Positions 38,145 through 47,722 of a stretch of DNA of 64,000 nt are shown here, piece by piece. Position numbers and translations under genes: made by a program. How positions within the stretch are numbered: the stretch's first letter is position 1; each line of letters begins with the position of its first letter. This stretch comes from Ignavibacteria bacterium. Lineage in GTDB: Bacteria > Bacteroidota > Ignavibacteria > Kapaibacteriales > UBA961. Location of the stretch: NCBI GenBank assembly GCA_947491315.1, contig CANLII010000001.1, positions 186,001 through 250,000 of the forward strand, in the 5' to 3' direction. The notes under the pieces were generated by a model that saw nothing but the letters and a program-made list of their open reading frames with translations, ran no database searches and was not told where the DNA came from.

Positions 38145-39308
38145 CTATTTAAAGGCTTGTATACCCGTTATGTCAGCCCCAAGTATCAATGTATGAATAT
38201 CATGAGTGCCTTCATATGTTCTTACGGATTCAAGATTTGCAGAATGTCGCATGATTGGATATTCATCGAGAATACCATTGGCTCCATGAATATCTCTAGC
38301 AATTCGGGCACATTGAATAGCAATATCAACATTATTTCTTTTTGCAAGAGACACTTGATTTGGGTTCATTCTTCCAGATTCTTTCAATTGACCCAATTGC
38401 ATGCAAATAAGTTGTCCTTTCGTAATTTCATTCAGCATCCAAACCAATTTTTCTTGAACCAATTGAAAACTGGCAATCGGTTTGTCAAATTGAATTCTAC
38501 TTTTAGCATAATCAAGAGATGATTGATATGTACCAATAGCACTACCAATTGCACCCCAAGCAATTCCATATCGTGCTTGATTCAAACAACTAAGTGGACC
38601 TTTCAATCCTTTGATATCTAACTTATTTTCTTTTGGAATTTCAACATCTTGAAAAATAAGCTCGCTTGTAACAGAAGCTCTCAGTGAAAGTTTTCCTTTC
38701 ATTTCAGGAGCAGAGAAGCCTTTCATTCCTTTTTCAACAAGAAAACCATGAATTTCGCCTTCATATTTTGCCCATACCACAGCAATATCTGCAAGTGAAC
38801 CGTTTGTGATCCACATCTTTGCACCATTGAGCAAATATCCACCATCAATTTCTTTTGCATTTGTTATCATGCCTGATGGATTTGATCCAAAATCAGGTTC
38901 TGTAAGACCAAAACATCCTATTGCACTGCCGGATGCAAGTCTTGGTAGCCATTTCTTTTTAATCTCTTCTGTTCCGTATGTATAAATCGGATACATGACA
39001 AGGGAACTTTGCACGGAAGCAAATGAGCGCACTCCGGAATCACCTCGTTCAAGTTCTTGCATAGCCAATCCATAGCTGATATAATTGGCACCTGCACATC
39101 CATATTCCTGAGGGAGAGTTATGCCAAAAAGACCAAGATCAGCCATTTTGCCAACCAAATCCATCGGAAATGTGCCGGCTTGATAATGTTTTTCAATGAT
39201 CGGCAAAACCTCATTGTCAACAAAGTCGGCAACGGATTCTCTGACCATTTTTTCATCCTCAGACAATTGGTCATAAATATTATAATAATCAACAGGTTGG
39301 AAAGCCAT
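38145..39308 (-). CDS. acyl-CoA dehydrogenase, glutaryl-CoA dehydrogenase-like
   Basis: A 387-residue flavoprotein that oxidises an acyl-CoA at the alpha,beta position. The FAD-binding CFGLTEPDFGSNPSGM segment, the MWITNGSLADIAVVWAK strand and the catalytic base Glu (about 366) in RTYEGTHDIH are intact. The ARYGIAWGAIGSA segment and the TYEGTHDIHTLILG ending are characteristic of glutaryl-CoA dehydrogenases, which also decarboxylate to crotonyl-CoA in lysine/tryptophan breakdown. I place the start at 39308, dropping ten upstream residues. It is monocistronic with its own terminator and divergent from the glycosyltransferase gene. Confidence 0.9.
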   Translation of the reverse strand: MAFQPVDYYNIYDQLSEDEKMVRESVADFVDNEVLPIIEKHYQAGTFPMDLVGKMADLGLFGITLPQEYGCAGANYISYGLAMQELERGDSGVRSFASVQSSLVMYPIYTYGTEEIKKKWLPRLASGSAIGCFGLTEPDFGSNPSGMITNAKEIDGGYLLNGAKMWITNGSLADIAVVWAKYEGEIHGFLVEKGMKGFSAPEMKGKLSLRASVTSELIFQDVEIPKENKLDIKGLKGPLSCLNQARYGIAWGAIGSAIGTYQSSLDYAKSRIQFDKPIASFQLVQEKLVWMLNEITKGQLICMQLGQLKESGRMNPNQVSLAKRNNVDIAIQCARIARDIHGANGILDEYPIMRHSANLESVRTYEGTHDIHTLILGADITGIQAFK

Positions 39309-39357
39309 GTTAAAACCTTGGTAAATGTATAATGGCAATGATTAACTTAATTAGGTG

Positions 39358-39365
39358 CAAAATTA
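39358..39365 (-). promoter_or_regulatory. possible -7 element for the acyl-CoA dehydrogenase
   Basis: TAATTTTG on the minus strand matches TAnnTTTG, 49 bp before the start codon. The expected -33 position has only a T-run. Confidence 0.4.
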
Positions 39366-39411
39366 CGAATTTACACATGCTCTTAAAAACTGTAAATACC
39401 CCAAAAGTTCC

Positions 39412-40062
39412 ATGATATCAGTCAAAAACAAACATATTCCTTTCTTTTCGGTTATTGTGACCTGTCATAATCGTGCTCATATCCTCGAAAGAGCTCTTAA
39501 ATCTCTGCTTCTACAAGATTTACAAGATTGGGAATGTTTGATTGTGAATGATGGATCTACTGATGCTACTGATGCCATCGTGCAATCTTGGTTAGACTCA
39601 GATAATAGATTTCGTTACTTGAAGCATGGTCATCGTGGTCAAGCTTTAACAAAAAATGCTGGAATTCTTGCCTCATCCGGTCTTTTTATCACATTTCTTG
39701 ATTCAGATGATGAGTATAAGCCCGATCATTTATCAATAAGAAAAGCCATGCTCGAAGAATATACTCATTTGGATTTATTGCATGGTGGAGTTTCAATTAT
39801 AGGCGATCCTTATGTTCCAGACATGAATAATCCCAATCAATTGATACATTTGAGTGAATGCATAATCGGAGGTACATTTGTGTTTTTAGCATCGGCAATT
39901 CATGGATTGAATGGTTTTGACAATGTATCATACGGAGATGATACGAAACTCTTTGAGAAAGCTGAACATGCAGGTTTATCCATAGCTAAAACTGATTATC
40001 CAAGTTATGTCTATCACAGAGATATGCCTGATTCACTGTGCAATATCAGGAAAGAACTATAA
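39412..40062 (+). CDS. family 2 glycosyltransferase
   Basis: A 216-residue GT-A glycosyltransferase. The nucleotide-sugar site begins FSVIVTCHNRAHILERAL, then CLIVNDGSTDATDAI, and the metal-binding DxD region is FLDSDDEYKPDH. The C-terminal part is short, lacking membrane segments, so it likely acts in the cytoplasm on surface-glycan precursors. I take ATG 39412; a GTG at 39355 would add 19 residues of poor character. It overlaps nth by one base (TAATG). Confidence 0.88.
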   Translation: MISVKNKHIPFFSVIVTCHNRAHILERALKSLLLQDLQDWECLIVNDGSTDATDAIVQSWLDSDNRFRYLKHGHRGQALTKNAGILASSGLFITFLDSDDEYKPDHLSIRKAMLEEYTHLDLLHGGVSIIGDPYVPDMNNPNQLIHLSECIIGGTFVFLASAIHGLNGFDNVSYGDDTKLFEKAEHAGLSIAKTDYPSYVYHRDMPDSLCNIRKEL

Positions 40063-40718
40063 TGAGAGAATCAAAGAAAAAGAAGATAGAACGGATGAAT
40101 GCTATTCTGTCAGTATTGCAAAAGCAATATCCTGATGCAATTTGTGCATTACTGTATTCCACTCCATTTCAATTGTTGATAGCAACAATATTGTCGGCAC
40201 AATGTACTGATGCTAGAGTGAACATTGTCACGCCTCATCTCTTTGCAGAATATCCCGATGCCGAAAGCTTGCAACATGCAGATATCAATCATTTAGAAGA
40301 AATTATTCACTCCACTGGATTCTATAAAGCAAAAGCAAAGAATATACTTGCTTGCTCAAAGATGATCATGAATGTGTACAATGGGGAATTACCGCTGGAT
40401 ATAGATGCTTTAATACTATTGCCGGGAGTTGGAAGAAAAACAGCAAATGTTTTATTGGGGAATGCATTTGGAATCAATGCAGGTATTACCGTGGATACAC
40501 ATGTAACTCGCATAATGAATGCTCTGAAATTTGTGAAGACCACAGATGCAGTCAAGATTGAGCAAGAACTATTGCCACTTATTCCTCAACATGATTGGAC
40601 AGTATTTACCCACCGTATCATCGAACATGGAAGAGCAGTATGCATCGCAAGAAGACCCAAATGCAATGATTGTGTGATATCCGAATATTGTCCATCAGCT
40701 TCAATATTATTGAAGTGA
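40062..40718 (+). CDS. nth: endonuclease III
   Basis: A 218-residue DNA glycosylase/AP lyase for oxidised pyrimidines. The helix-hairpin-helix LPGVGRKTANV carries the catalytic Lys at about 126, and the catalytic Asp is at about 145 in TVDTHV. The C-terminal [4Fe-4S] cluster motif CIARRPKCNDCVISEYC has the family spacing C-x6-C-x2-C-x5-C. The gene is complete and of normal length. Confidence 0.96.
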   Translation: MRESKKKKIERMNAILSVLQKQYPDAICALLYSTPFQLLIATILSAQCTDARVNIVTPHLFAEYPDAESLQHADINHLEEIIHSTGFYKAKAKNILACSKMIMNVYNGELPLDIDALILLPGVGRKTANVLLGNAFGINAGITVDTHVTRIMNALKFVKTTDAVKIEQELLPLIPQHDWTVFTHRIIEHGRAVCIARRPKCNDCVISEYCPSASILLK

Positions 40719-42617
40719 TTCCCATTCGACTAAAAAGGTATCCAATTTCTGTTGAACATCATTTCTAGACTGAGTTTGCGATTTCATTTTTTCAGTATCG
40801 GAATATGTTTCTTCAAGAGATAGTAGTTGATCAACTGATGATAGCTCTTTTTCTAATTGAGCTATCAATTGTTCTAGTTCTTCAATTCTTCTACTCTTTT
40901 TCTTCTCTTCTTTTTCTCGGTTTTTTTTTTCTTCTCTACTTAACTGCGTATTAGTGTTGACTTTTCCATTATTGTTATGATCAACTTTTGTTTTTATTTC
41001 ATCTAGTGAATTTATTGCATGTTTCGCCAAATACTCTTCCAATGTCAGAGGATGATGTTTCACCGATCCTTGAGAAAAGTGAAATATATTATCAATCAGT
41101 CCGGAGAGAAAATCACGATCATGAGAAACAATGATTAATGCACCATTATAATCTAACAGAGCTGATTTCAATATGTCTTTGGCAGACATATCTAAGTGAT
41201 TGGTTGGTTCGTCGAGAATCAAGACATGAGATTCAGATAAAAGTAGCATTGCAAGTGCAAGACGAGCTCTTTCACCACCTGACAATACACGAACTTTCTT
41301 CTCAACAGAATCACCGCTAAAAAGAAATGCGCCAAGAATAGCTCTGATTTTTGTCCGGATATCTCCGACTGCTACTTGTTCGAGTGTTTCAAAAACAGTT
41401 TTTGTGGGATCGAGTGAATCAGCATGTTGCTGTGCGAAATATCCGATTTTTAGGCCTTCACCGGTATTGAGTAGACCGTCATAGGATTCTATTCCGGCTA
41501 GAATTCGCGAAAGCGTACTTTTTCCTTCGCCATTTTTGCCAACGAAAGCACAACGCATTTCTCTTTCAATATCAAATGAAATATGGTTTAAAATGACTTT
41601 ATCATCATACTTTTTCGATAAATCATCAGAATGAAACAAAACTCTTGGTGCTCTTGGTGCAGGAGGAAAAGAAAATGAAATTGTTTTGTCAGTGGAATCA
41701 TCATAAGTGATTCTTTCTTTGGCTTCTAATTGTTTCACTCTTGATTGAACTCTAGATGCAAGATTTGCTTTTGAACGAAATCTATCGATGAATTCTTGTG
41801 TTTTTGCTATCTCTTTTTGTTGGGCCAAGTATGCTTTTTTTCGATGTTCCTCTCTTTCGAGTCTTTCGATAACATATTTTGAATAAGAACATGGATAATC
41901 CTCAATTCCACCATTACGGATTTCAATTGTTCTATTCGTGATTGTATCTAGGAATACTCTATCATGAGAAACCAATATGACAGCGCCATCATATTGTGCA
42001 AGATATGTTTCCAGCCAACGAATGGAGTCAATATCAAGGTGATTGGTCGGTTCATCTAATAGTAATGTATGTGGCTTACGAAGTAGTAATTTGGCTAGCT
42101 CAAGTCGCATTTGCCAGCCACCAGATAATTCCTTTGCAGGTTTAAGCATGGATTCATGGGTAAAACCTAATCCTAGAAGAATCTTTTCTATGCTTGCCTC
42201 GATTGTATTTCCACCCAATATTTCGAGTTGGGCATACAAATCAGACATTCTTTCGCATAATTCACTGTACTCAGGATTATCATAATCAGTGTATTCTGTA
42301 ATTGTGATTTGTAAGGATTCCAGTTCAATTTCGATGTTTAATACTGCATCAAAAGCTGATCTACACTCTTCTTTCACTGTCCCGGTATAATCTGCGTGCA
42401 ACTGTTGTTTTAAAAAACCAATTGTATGCTGCTTGGATGTTGTTATAACTCCGGATTCAGGTTTTATATCTCCATACAATACATTGAGTAATGTGGATTT
42501 GCCGGCTCCATTTTTACCAACCAGACCGATTTTGTCTTGATCACCCACAGTAAATGTAATTCCATCAAAAAGTGAAATTCCATTAAATTGCATGGTGCAT
42601 TGTGAAACTGCTATCAT
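40707..42617 (-). CDS. ABC-F family ATP-binding protein
   Basis: A 636-residue soluble protein with two ABC cassettes and no membrane segments. Walker A sites are GKNGAGKSTLLN and GKNGEGKSTLS. Signatures are LSGGWQMRLELAKLL and LSGGERARLALAML. Each Walker B is followed by DEPTNHLD, typical of ABC-F. The inter-domain linker lies around 240-300, and a charged C-terminal coiled coil (about 545-636) is like the Uup/YheS or EF-P-like group. It probably acts on ribosomes. It is convergent with nth, overlapping by 12 bases. Confidence 0.93.
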   Translation of the reverse strand: MIAVSQCTMQFNGISLFDGITFTVGDQDKIGLVGKNGAGKSTLLNVLYGDIKPESGVITTSKQHTIGFLKQQLHADYTGTVKEECRSAFDAVLNIEIELESLQITITEYTDYDNPEYSELCERMSDLYAQLEILGGNTIEASIEKILLGLGFTHESMLKPAKELSGGWQMRLELAKLLLRKPHTLLLDEPTNHLDIDSIRWLETYLAQYDGAVILVSHDRVFLDTITNRTIEIRNGGIEDYPCSYSKYVIERLEREEHRKKAYLAQQKEIAKTQEFIDRFRSKANLASRVQSRVKQLEAKERITYDDSTDKTISFSFPPAPRAPRVLFHSDDLSKKYDDKVILNHISFDIEREMRCAFVGKNGEGKSTLSRILAGIESYDGLLNTGEGLKIGYFAQQHADSLDPTKTVFETLEQVAVGDIRTKIRAILGAFLFSGDSVEKKVRVLSGGERARLALAMLLLSESHVLILDEPTNHLDMSAKDILKSALLDYNGALIIVSHDRDFLSGLIDNIFHFSQGSVKHHPLTLEEYLAKHAINSLDEIKTKVDHNNNGKVNTNTQLSREEKKNREKEEKKKSRRIEELEQLIAQLEKELSSVDQLLSLEETYSDTEKMKSQTQSRNDVQQKLDTFLVEWESLQ

Positions 42618-42630
42618 TTAGATTAACCGT

Positions 42631-43500
42631 GTGAAATTTATGGCTCAATATCATTATTACATCAATAGTCAAGGCATCATCACTCATGAAGGAATCATCA
42701 TTGAGGATACAATACTCATTGAATTGATTTACAAAAATATGGACTATAATCGTACGGGGAGTTTTCCTGAAGCAAGTTTTTACGCTCATATTGGAAATGA
42801 AGATATCTTTCTTCACAAAGAAGACACTCCGATTGTTTGGAAATATATCGACGGTGACCGTATATATATGACAAATAAGATATCTCATCCATTTTCAATG
42901 AAAGATCTGAGATATTCCAAAGATGGAAATCTGTATCATCGTTCTTCAATGGCTGAGTGGGGAAGAATATCAGCAAGATTGTTGCTTGAATTACGAGATA
43001 ATATTCGACCTTGGGGACCACATTATATGTATTCAGGTGATGTTCATTCCAGGGTGATTGAACCACTTGAAAAAACTGATAAGGTCTTTTTACATCCAAA
43101 ATCAGACAATCAATGTTTCGGCTGTGGAGAGCTTAATAATCAAGGCTTGCACATGACTTTTATTTATGATCCTATTGCTCAATCGGCTGAATCATGGTTT
43201 ACACCTCCCAAACATCTTATGGGTTCACTTGATATCATGCATGGAGGCATGGTGAGCCTTCTATTGGATGAGACAATGGGAAAAGTACTTACTGGTATGA
43301 ATGTTAAAGCACCCACCGGTCAATTGAATGTGAGATTCAAGAAACCAACGTTTATTGAACAAGAGTTGCATCTCAAGGGTCGCATATTATCTGAACAGGG
43401 ACGGAAATTTACCTTGATGGCTGAATTGATTGATAAAGAGGGGAATGTCACAGCACTAGGAGAAGGACTATTCATCAAAAGGAAAGAGAATCATTCATGA
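42631..43500 (+). CDS. DUF4505 (UPF0598-like) domain fused to a hotdog thioesterase
   Basis: A 289-residue two-domain protein. Residues ~6-145 match the DUF4505/C8orf82 pattern: YHYYINSQGIITHEG, the Y-x-N-x-x-x-N-R-TGSFPEA segment, EDIFLHKEDTPIVW and the GNLYHRSSM segment. Residues ~155-285 are a PaaI/YbgC-like hotdog fold, with Cys-rich entry NQCFGCGELNNQGLHM and the active-site helix MHGGMVSLLLDETMG (HGG at 204-206). The latter hydrolyses or binds acyl-CoA in relatives. The first domain has no known activity. ATG 42640 is an alternative start. It is divergent from the ABC-F gene by only 13 bp. Confidence 0.8.
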   Translation: MKFMAQYHYYINSQGIITHEGIIIEDTILIELIYKNMDYNRTGSFPEASFYAHIGNEDIFLHKEDTPIVWKYIDGDRIYMTNKISHPFSMKDLRYSKDGNLYHRSSMAEWGRISARLLLELRDNIRPWGPHYMYSGDVHSRVIEPLEKTDKVFLHPKSDNQCFGCGELNNQGLHMTFIYDPIAQSAESWFTPPKHLMGSLDIMHGGMVSLLLDETMGKVLTGMNVKAPTGQLNVRFKKPTFIEQELHLKGRILSEQGRKFTLMAELIDKEGNVTALGEGLFIKRKENHS

Positions 43501-44383
43501 TTGATTGGACAATTCCATAGCGGAGTCCTTTTTTACTCACAACACAAGATTTAGCTTGAATATGTTCAAGAATCATTGACAAAATGAGCGCACCTGCAGG
43601 TAAAATATCTGCTCTTTGCGGATGAACGCCAGGAATAGAGAGTATAAACTCTAACTCTGCATGCAGTAATGTAGTACATATACTGGAAATCTTCTCAATT
43701 GACAATACATGACCATGAATCAAAAGAGAGGAAAGATCATGTATTTCAAGGTCGATTGCTGCTAATGTAGTTGGTGTGCCAGCAGTTGCAATGATTGTTG
43801 AATTGACCGGTATTGAAATGTCCTTTAATACACTCATGATATATTGTTTGGCTTGTTCAAGTGCAGTATCAGTAATGGGTAATTGCTTCATGAATATATC
43901 AGTGAGGCGTACAGCACCTATATCAATACTTATGCAATGCTCTTTATTGTCAATCAGTTGAATAATCTCAGTGCTGCCTCCACCTATGTCAATTATTACC
44001 GGTTTATCATGATCTTCTCGGCTTCCAAGAAAAGTAAGCGAAGCTTCTTCTATGCCTGAGATGATTTCAATTGGATATCCCAAAGTTAGTTCGAGCATTG
44101 TTTGTACATCGACTTTGTTTTGAGCATCTCTCATTGCACTCGTCGCAATTGCCCTCACGGAAATATCAGTGAATTGCGATATACATCTGGCATATTCTTC
44201 AAGGATGGCAATTGCTCTTTGTATTGCTATATCTGAGATGATTCTGTTTGTATTGAGTCCTTCGCCAAGTCTTGCTATTCTGTGTTCATCTTTTATGATG
44301 CTGATATTGCCTTCTTGATCTTTTGAAACAATGAGTAGTAAAAGGGTATTTGTTCCTATATCTATTCCGGCAAAATATTTCAT
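43475..44383 (-). CDS. Ppx/GppA phosphatase-family protein
   Basis: A 302-residue single-domain member of the exopolyphosphatase/pppGpp phosphatase family (ASKHA fold). The N-terminal phosphate loop is FAGIDIGTNTLLLLI, the second nucleotide segment is IIDIGGGSTEIIQL, and SGIEEASLTFLG carries the conserved catalytic E-E. The length matches short Ppx/GppA proteins lacking the C-terminal HD module. It overlaps the end of the thioesterase fusion gene by 26 bases (convergent) and sits one base after prmA. Confidence 0.92.
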   Translation of the reverse strand: MKYFAGIDIGTNTLLLLIVSKDQEGNISIIKDEHRIARLGEGLNTNRIISDIAIQRAIAILEEYARCISQFTDISVRAIATSAMRDAQNKVDVQTMLELTLGYPIEIISGIEEASLTFLGSREDHDKPVIIDIGGGSTEIIQLIDNKEHCISIDIGAVRLTDIFMKQLPITDTALEQAKQYIMSVLKDISIPVNSTIIATAGTPTTLAAIDLEIHDLSSLLIHGHVLSIEKISSICTTLLHAELEFILSIPGVHPQRADILPAGALILSMILEHIQAKSCVVSKKGLRYGIVQSIMNDSLSF

Positions 44384-45225
44384 TACAAAGCTCTAAAAGT
44401 AATAGCAACCCAATCTTGCTCTTTGAGGGTTTTGAGATATTCGAATTCATGTTTGACAGCAGATTGGACAATTTCATCTTCATCAATTGCAAGAATACCT
44501 GAGACAATCATAATGCCTTTGCTTTTATGCAATGCTTCATGGAATTTATTCATATTTGGGAGTATGATATTACGATACATATTTGCTGCAATACCATCAA
44601 CAGGTGATAGATTCAATGTAAAAATATCGGCTTGTTCAACATGCATATTATCAATTGAATTGAGCATTGCATTGTCTTTCGCATTCTCAACGCTCCATTC
44701 ATCATTGTCGAATGCAAAAATGTCTTTTGCGCCTAATTTGGAAGCAAGTATGCCGAGAACACCTGAACCACAACCTGCATCCACCCAAGAGGAATTTGGT
44801 TGAACCCATTCTTGTAATTCCCTGCAAACCATTCTGGTAGTGGGATGATATCCTGTACCGAAGGCCATTTGAGGATTAATAATAATAGTTAATGGATGAT
44901 GAACTTCATCTTTTTTCCATTCAGGTGTTATAGCAATGGTTTCATTCACAATGATCGGTTCAAGTGAATCTTCCCATTCTTTATTCCAATTTTGATCTTG
45001 AATGATTTCTTTATTGAGTATTGTACATTCAATATCATGATTCTTTGCTGTTTCTAAGATGAATCTATCGAAGTCCTCATGATAATTAAATGTATTGAAT
45101 ATAATCGTCATCATATCCTGTGATTGTTCAATCCCGGAAAAATCCATATTGAAAAGAAGTCCGATGAGAATATCTTGAAATTCTTCTAGAACGAAAATAT
45201 GTATAGCAATAAATTCTGATTTCAT
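44383..45225 (-). CDS. prmA: ribosomal protein L11 methyltransferase
   Basis: A 280-residue SAM-dependent enzyme that methylates L11. The N-terminal L11-binding domain (about 1-90) is short and divergent. The methyltransferase core has FGTGYHPTTRMV and motif I WVDAGCGSGVLGILASKLGA, then FAFDNDEWSVENA and the NMYRNIIL segment (usually N-[IL] at the active site). I start at ATG 45225 because it is one base from the upstream stop and matches the family. Overlaps Ppx/GppA by one base. Confidence 0.9.
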   Translation of the reverse strand: MKSEFIAIHIFVLEEFQDILIGLLFNMDFSGIEQSQDMMTIIFNTFNYHEDFDRFILETAKNHDIECTILNKEIIQDQNWNKEWEDSLEPIIVNETIAITPEWKKDEVHHPLTIIINPQMAFGTGYHPTTRMVCRELQEWVQPNSSWVDAGCGSGVLGILASKLGAKDIFAFDNDEWSVENAKDNAMLNSIDNMHVEQADIFTLNLSPVDGIAANMYRNIILPNMNKFHEALHKSKGIMIVSGILAIDEDEIVQSAVKHEFEYLKTLKEQDWVAITFRAL

Positions 45226-45226
45226 G

Positions 45227-46213
45227 TTAAAATATATCTTGAGAAGTCGTGAAGATAAAGTCCAATAGCACATTACCAATATCGGCAAGGGTATGAGATG
45301 ATATATTTTCAATTGTGTCTTGAGAAGTATGCCAATATTGTCTGCGTGGATTGGGATCTGTATTTCCCACAAGATTCACATCAATGATATTGATAGTTTT
45401 GATGCCTTGTTGATTTAACATTACATGATCATCGGAAACTGCATTACCAGTTTCATGAATGAAATACGGAGATCGTCTTTTCTTTGCGATATTCCATATT
45501 CCATCTAAGAGAACTGAATGCGCTTCTCGAGAAATTGGTTCATATCGAAATTCAGCCTGTTTGTCACCAACTAAATCGAGTAAGATGCCATATCGTGGTT
45601 TTGGAAGAGGATAATGTACTGCCAAATATCTTGAGCCTTGGAAAAACCCATCATTATCTCCTGAAACTCCTAAGTCTTCGCCATCAAATAGAATGATATC
45701 AATGCCAATTTCAGGCTTTTGTTTAGATAATATATGTGCAATCTCCATGAGAACGGCAACACCACTGGCCCCATCATTTGCCCCTAGTATAGGATGTGTT
45801 CTCTTTACTTCATTCTTATCTTGATCTGCAAATGGACGGGTATCCCAATGAGCACAAAGCAGAATACGATCACTCTTTTCAGGCGAGAAGGAAGCAATGA
45901 TATTTGCCATATCATATGTTTTTCCATATACAGTGCTTGAAAATCGTTGTAAAAAAGCTGTATCTGCTGTATTGGAGAAATAATTGAGTAAAAAGTTCAT
46001 GGTTTCGGCATGACCCTTTGAACCTGGATTTCTTGGTCCAAATGATACCTGAGATTCAATATGCCTGAACACTGAATCAGGAGCTATCAAGATACCTTCA
46101 TATTGCTTGGGTGATTCATCTGGAGCTTGTTCTTGAGTCTCTTTCGTGCAACCCATACCTAAGAAAAATGTCATGATAAAAATCAAGATTATGTAAGCTG
46201 TGGTATTCTTCAT
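45227..46213 (-). CDS. M28-family lipoprotein, glutaminyl-peptide cyclotransferase-like
   Basis: A 328-residue exported zinc enzyme. The signal peptide ends in the lipobox FLGMGC. The zinc/catalytic residues are visible in LCAHWDTRPFAD, GANDGASGVAVL and ILFDGEDLGVSG, with a late His in VSDDHVMLNQQG. These, and the FNDVQVSFGPR-like VSFGPRNPGSKGHAE segment, fit bacterial glutaminyl cyclases better than aminopeptidases. Such enzymes cyclise N-terminal Gln of exported proteins. The operon partners are prmA and Ppx/GppA. Confidence 0.9.
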   Translation of the reverse strand: MKNTTAYIILIFIMTFFLGMGCTKETQEQAPDESPKQYEGILIAPDSVFRHIESQVSFGPRNPGSKGHAETMNFLLNYFSNTADTAFLQRFSSTVYGKTYDMANIIASFSPEKSDRILLCAHWDTRPFADQDKNEVKRTHPILGANDGASGVAVLMEIAHILSKQKPEIGIDIILFDGEDLGVSGDNDGFFQGSRYLAVHYPLPKPRYGILLDLVGDKQAEFRYEPISREAHSVLLDGIWNIAKKRRSPYFIHETGNAVSDDHVMLNQQGIKTINIIDVNLVGNTDPNPRRQYWHTSQDTIENISSHTLADIGNVLLDFIFTTSQDIF

Positions 46214-46270
46214 TGTTATTGTGTAATTTTAATCATAATTGTTATCAATTTATTGAATTTCTTTCGGCTT

Positions 46271-46789
46271 ATGACTTCTATCATGGAAAATCTACGCCAA
46301 ATTGAGTTAGTTGTATTTGATGTTGATGGTACAATGACAGATGGTGGCATGTATTACACCGAACAGGGTATTTCATTCAAACGATTTGATGTTAGAGATG
46401 GCATGGGAATTGTACTTCTTCACAAAGCAGGTGTAAAGACTGCAATCATCACAAGCGAAGACACAAAAATAGTACAAGAGAGAGCAATTACACTAAAGAT
46501 TGATAGTATTATTCAAGGTTCTCGCAACAAAATGGCCTCACTATCGTTACTGTGCGAGCAATATTCATTGAATTTGGATAACATAGCATATATCGGTGAT
46601 GATGTGAATGATCTTTCATGTTTACAGTCTGTTGGATTTTCTATGTCGCCTTCAGATGCACATGACATTATAAAAGAACATGTCCATTATATTAGTGCTT
46701 ATCCGGGTGGACATGGAGCTGTGAGAGAATGTTGTGACATGATTTTAAAAGCCAAAGGCATGTCAATAATCTTACCTGAACAATGGTAA
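46271..46789 (+). CDS. kdsC: KdsC-like HAD phosphatase (KDO-8-phosphate phosphatase)
   Basis: A 172-residue HAD-superfamily C0 phosphatase. Motif I is FDVDGTMTDGGMYY, followed by FKRFDVRDGMGIVLLHKAG and the motif II T/S in IITSEDTK. Motif IV is YIGDDVNDLSCL, and the conserved tail YPGGHGAVREC closes the active site. These are the KdsC signatures, although N-acylneuraminate phosphatases are close relatives. kdsB lies 4.3 kb downstream on the same strand. An ATG at 46283 is an alternative start. Confidence 0.87.
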   Translation: MTSIMENLRQIELVVFDVDGTMTDGGMYYTEQGISFKRFDVRDGMGIVLLHKAGVKTAIITSEDTKIVQERAITLKIDSIIQGSRNKMASLSLLCEQYSLNLDNIAYIGDDVNDLSCLQSVGFSMSPSDAHDIIKEHVHYISAYPGGHGAVRECCDMILKAKGMSIILPEQW

Positions 46790-46807
46790 TTAATACGGAG
46801 AAGAGAT

Positions 46808-47245
46808 ATGAAAGAAGACAGTGAAGTAGTTAATTCCTATGCCAAAGGATTTCTTCTTGGTGCATTGGTGGGTGGCGCAGTTGGTGCAATCACAGCCTTA
46901 TTATTTGCACCAAAGCCCGGAAGAGAATTTCGTGATGAATTATCGTATCGTTCAAAGGATTTGCTCGAAAAAGGACAAAATATCTTTGGTGGTCAAGACA
47001 ACGATTCTTCTCATATTCCCAATGATGGAAAATTGCAAGCAGATGCCGTAGTACGCAATGCACGTGAAAAAGCTGATGATTTATTGCATAATGCCGAGCA
47101 AATGCTTCGTGATGCAAAAAGTAAGGCACATAATGCATCAGGTAGTGTAACAGATGGACTGCATAAGATCAAAGATGCCGCTGCAGCCGGAGTAGAAGCA
47201 TTTAAACAAGAGATAAGCAATGTACAATCACGCTCAAATGGTTGA
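46808..47245 (+). CDS. YtxH-domain protein
   Basis: A 145-residue protein with GGAGAAGAG as a ribosome site upstream. The N-terminal hydrophobic stretch (about 12-32) has the YtxH signature GFLLGALVGGAVGAITALLF followed by APKPGREFRDEL. The rest is a long amphipathic helix rich in Ala, Lys, Asp and Gln. The family is small, stress-associated membrane-anchored proteins of unknown mechanism. Confidence 0.9.
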   Translation: MKEDSEVVNSYAKGFLLGALVGGAVGAITALLFAPKPGREFRDELSYRSKDLLEKGQNIFGGQDNDSSHIPNDGKLQADAVVRNAREKADDLLHNAEQMLRDAKSKAHNASGSVTDGLHKIKDAAAAGVEAFKQEISNVQSRSNG

Positions 47246-47251
47246 TAAATA

Positions 47252-47659
47252 ATGGAACAGATCACAAATATCCTGATTGTCTTTGCCCTATTGAGTGTGA
47301 CCATACTTGCCATTTTTGGTGTGATGTTTATCCTAAAAGCTCAAAAAGCATTACAGGATAGCATAAAAATATTTGTTAAGCTTTCAAATACAGTACAGAG
47401 AATTGAGGAAGATTCAAAACCAATATTCACTCAATTGGAAGTAACATTGCAGGATACATCCACTTCGATGAAATCTCTTCAAAAGCAAATGACAACTGTT
47501 GAGGGAACCTTAGATTCCATCAAACAAATTGCTGATAGAGTAAATGATTTGGAAGCCAAATTGCAAGCAAAGATTGAAAAACCTGTAATGCAAGCTGCCG
47601 GGTTTGTATCCGGTATAACCAGTGCAATAGAAACGTTCATGTCTGAATTCAAAAAATAA
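47252..47659 (+). CDS. DUF948-like membrane-anchored coiled-coil protein
   Basis: A 135-residue protein with one N-terminal membrane helix (about 8-30) and an extended helical region to about 115, with heptad-like hydrophobics. DUF948 proteins share this layout and often accompany YtxH genes, as here. The function is unknown. Confidence 0.72.
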   Translation: MEQITNILIVFALLSVTILAIFGVMFILKAQKALQDSIKIFVKLSNTVQRIEEDSKPIFTQLEVTLQDTSTSMKSLQKQMTTVEGTLDSIKQIADRVNDLEAKLQAKIEKPVMQAAGFVSGITSAIETFMSEFKK

Positions 47660-47722
47660 ATTTAATAAGACTTCGCATCACCCCCTCCATGAATAATGTT
47701 GGGGGTATGTCTATTATAGAGC

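Noticed and set aside
47680-47706. GC-rich hairpin (ACCCCC/GGGGGT) upstream of mfd as a terminator
   Set aside because: The stem is only six pairs with a 15-base loop, and no T run follows. It might be a weak structure but is not supportable as a terminator.
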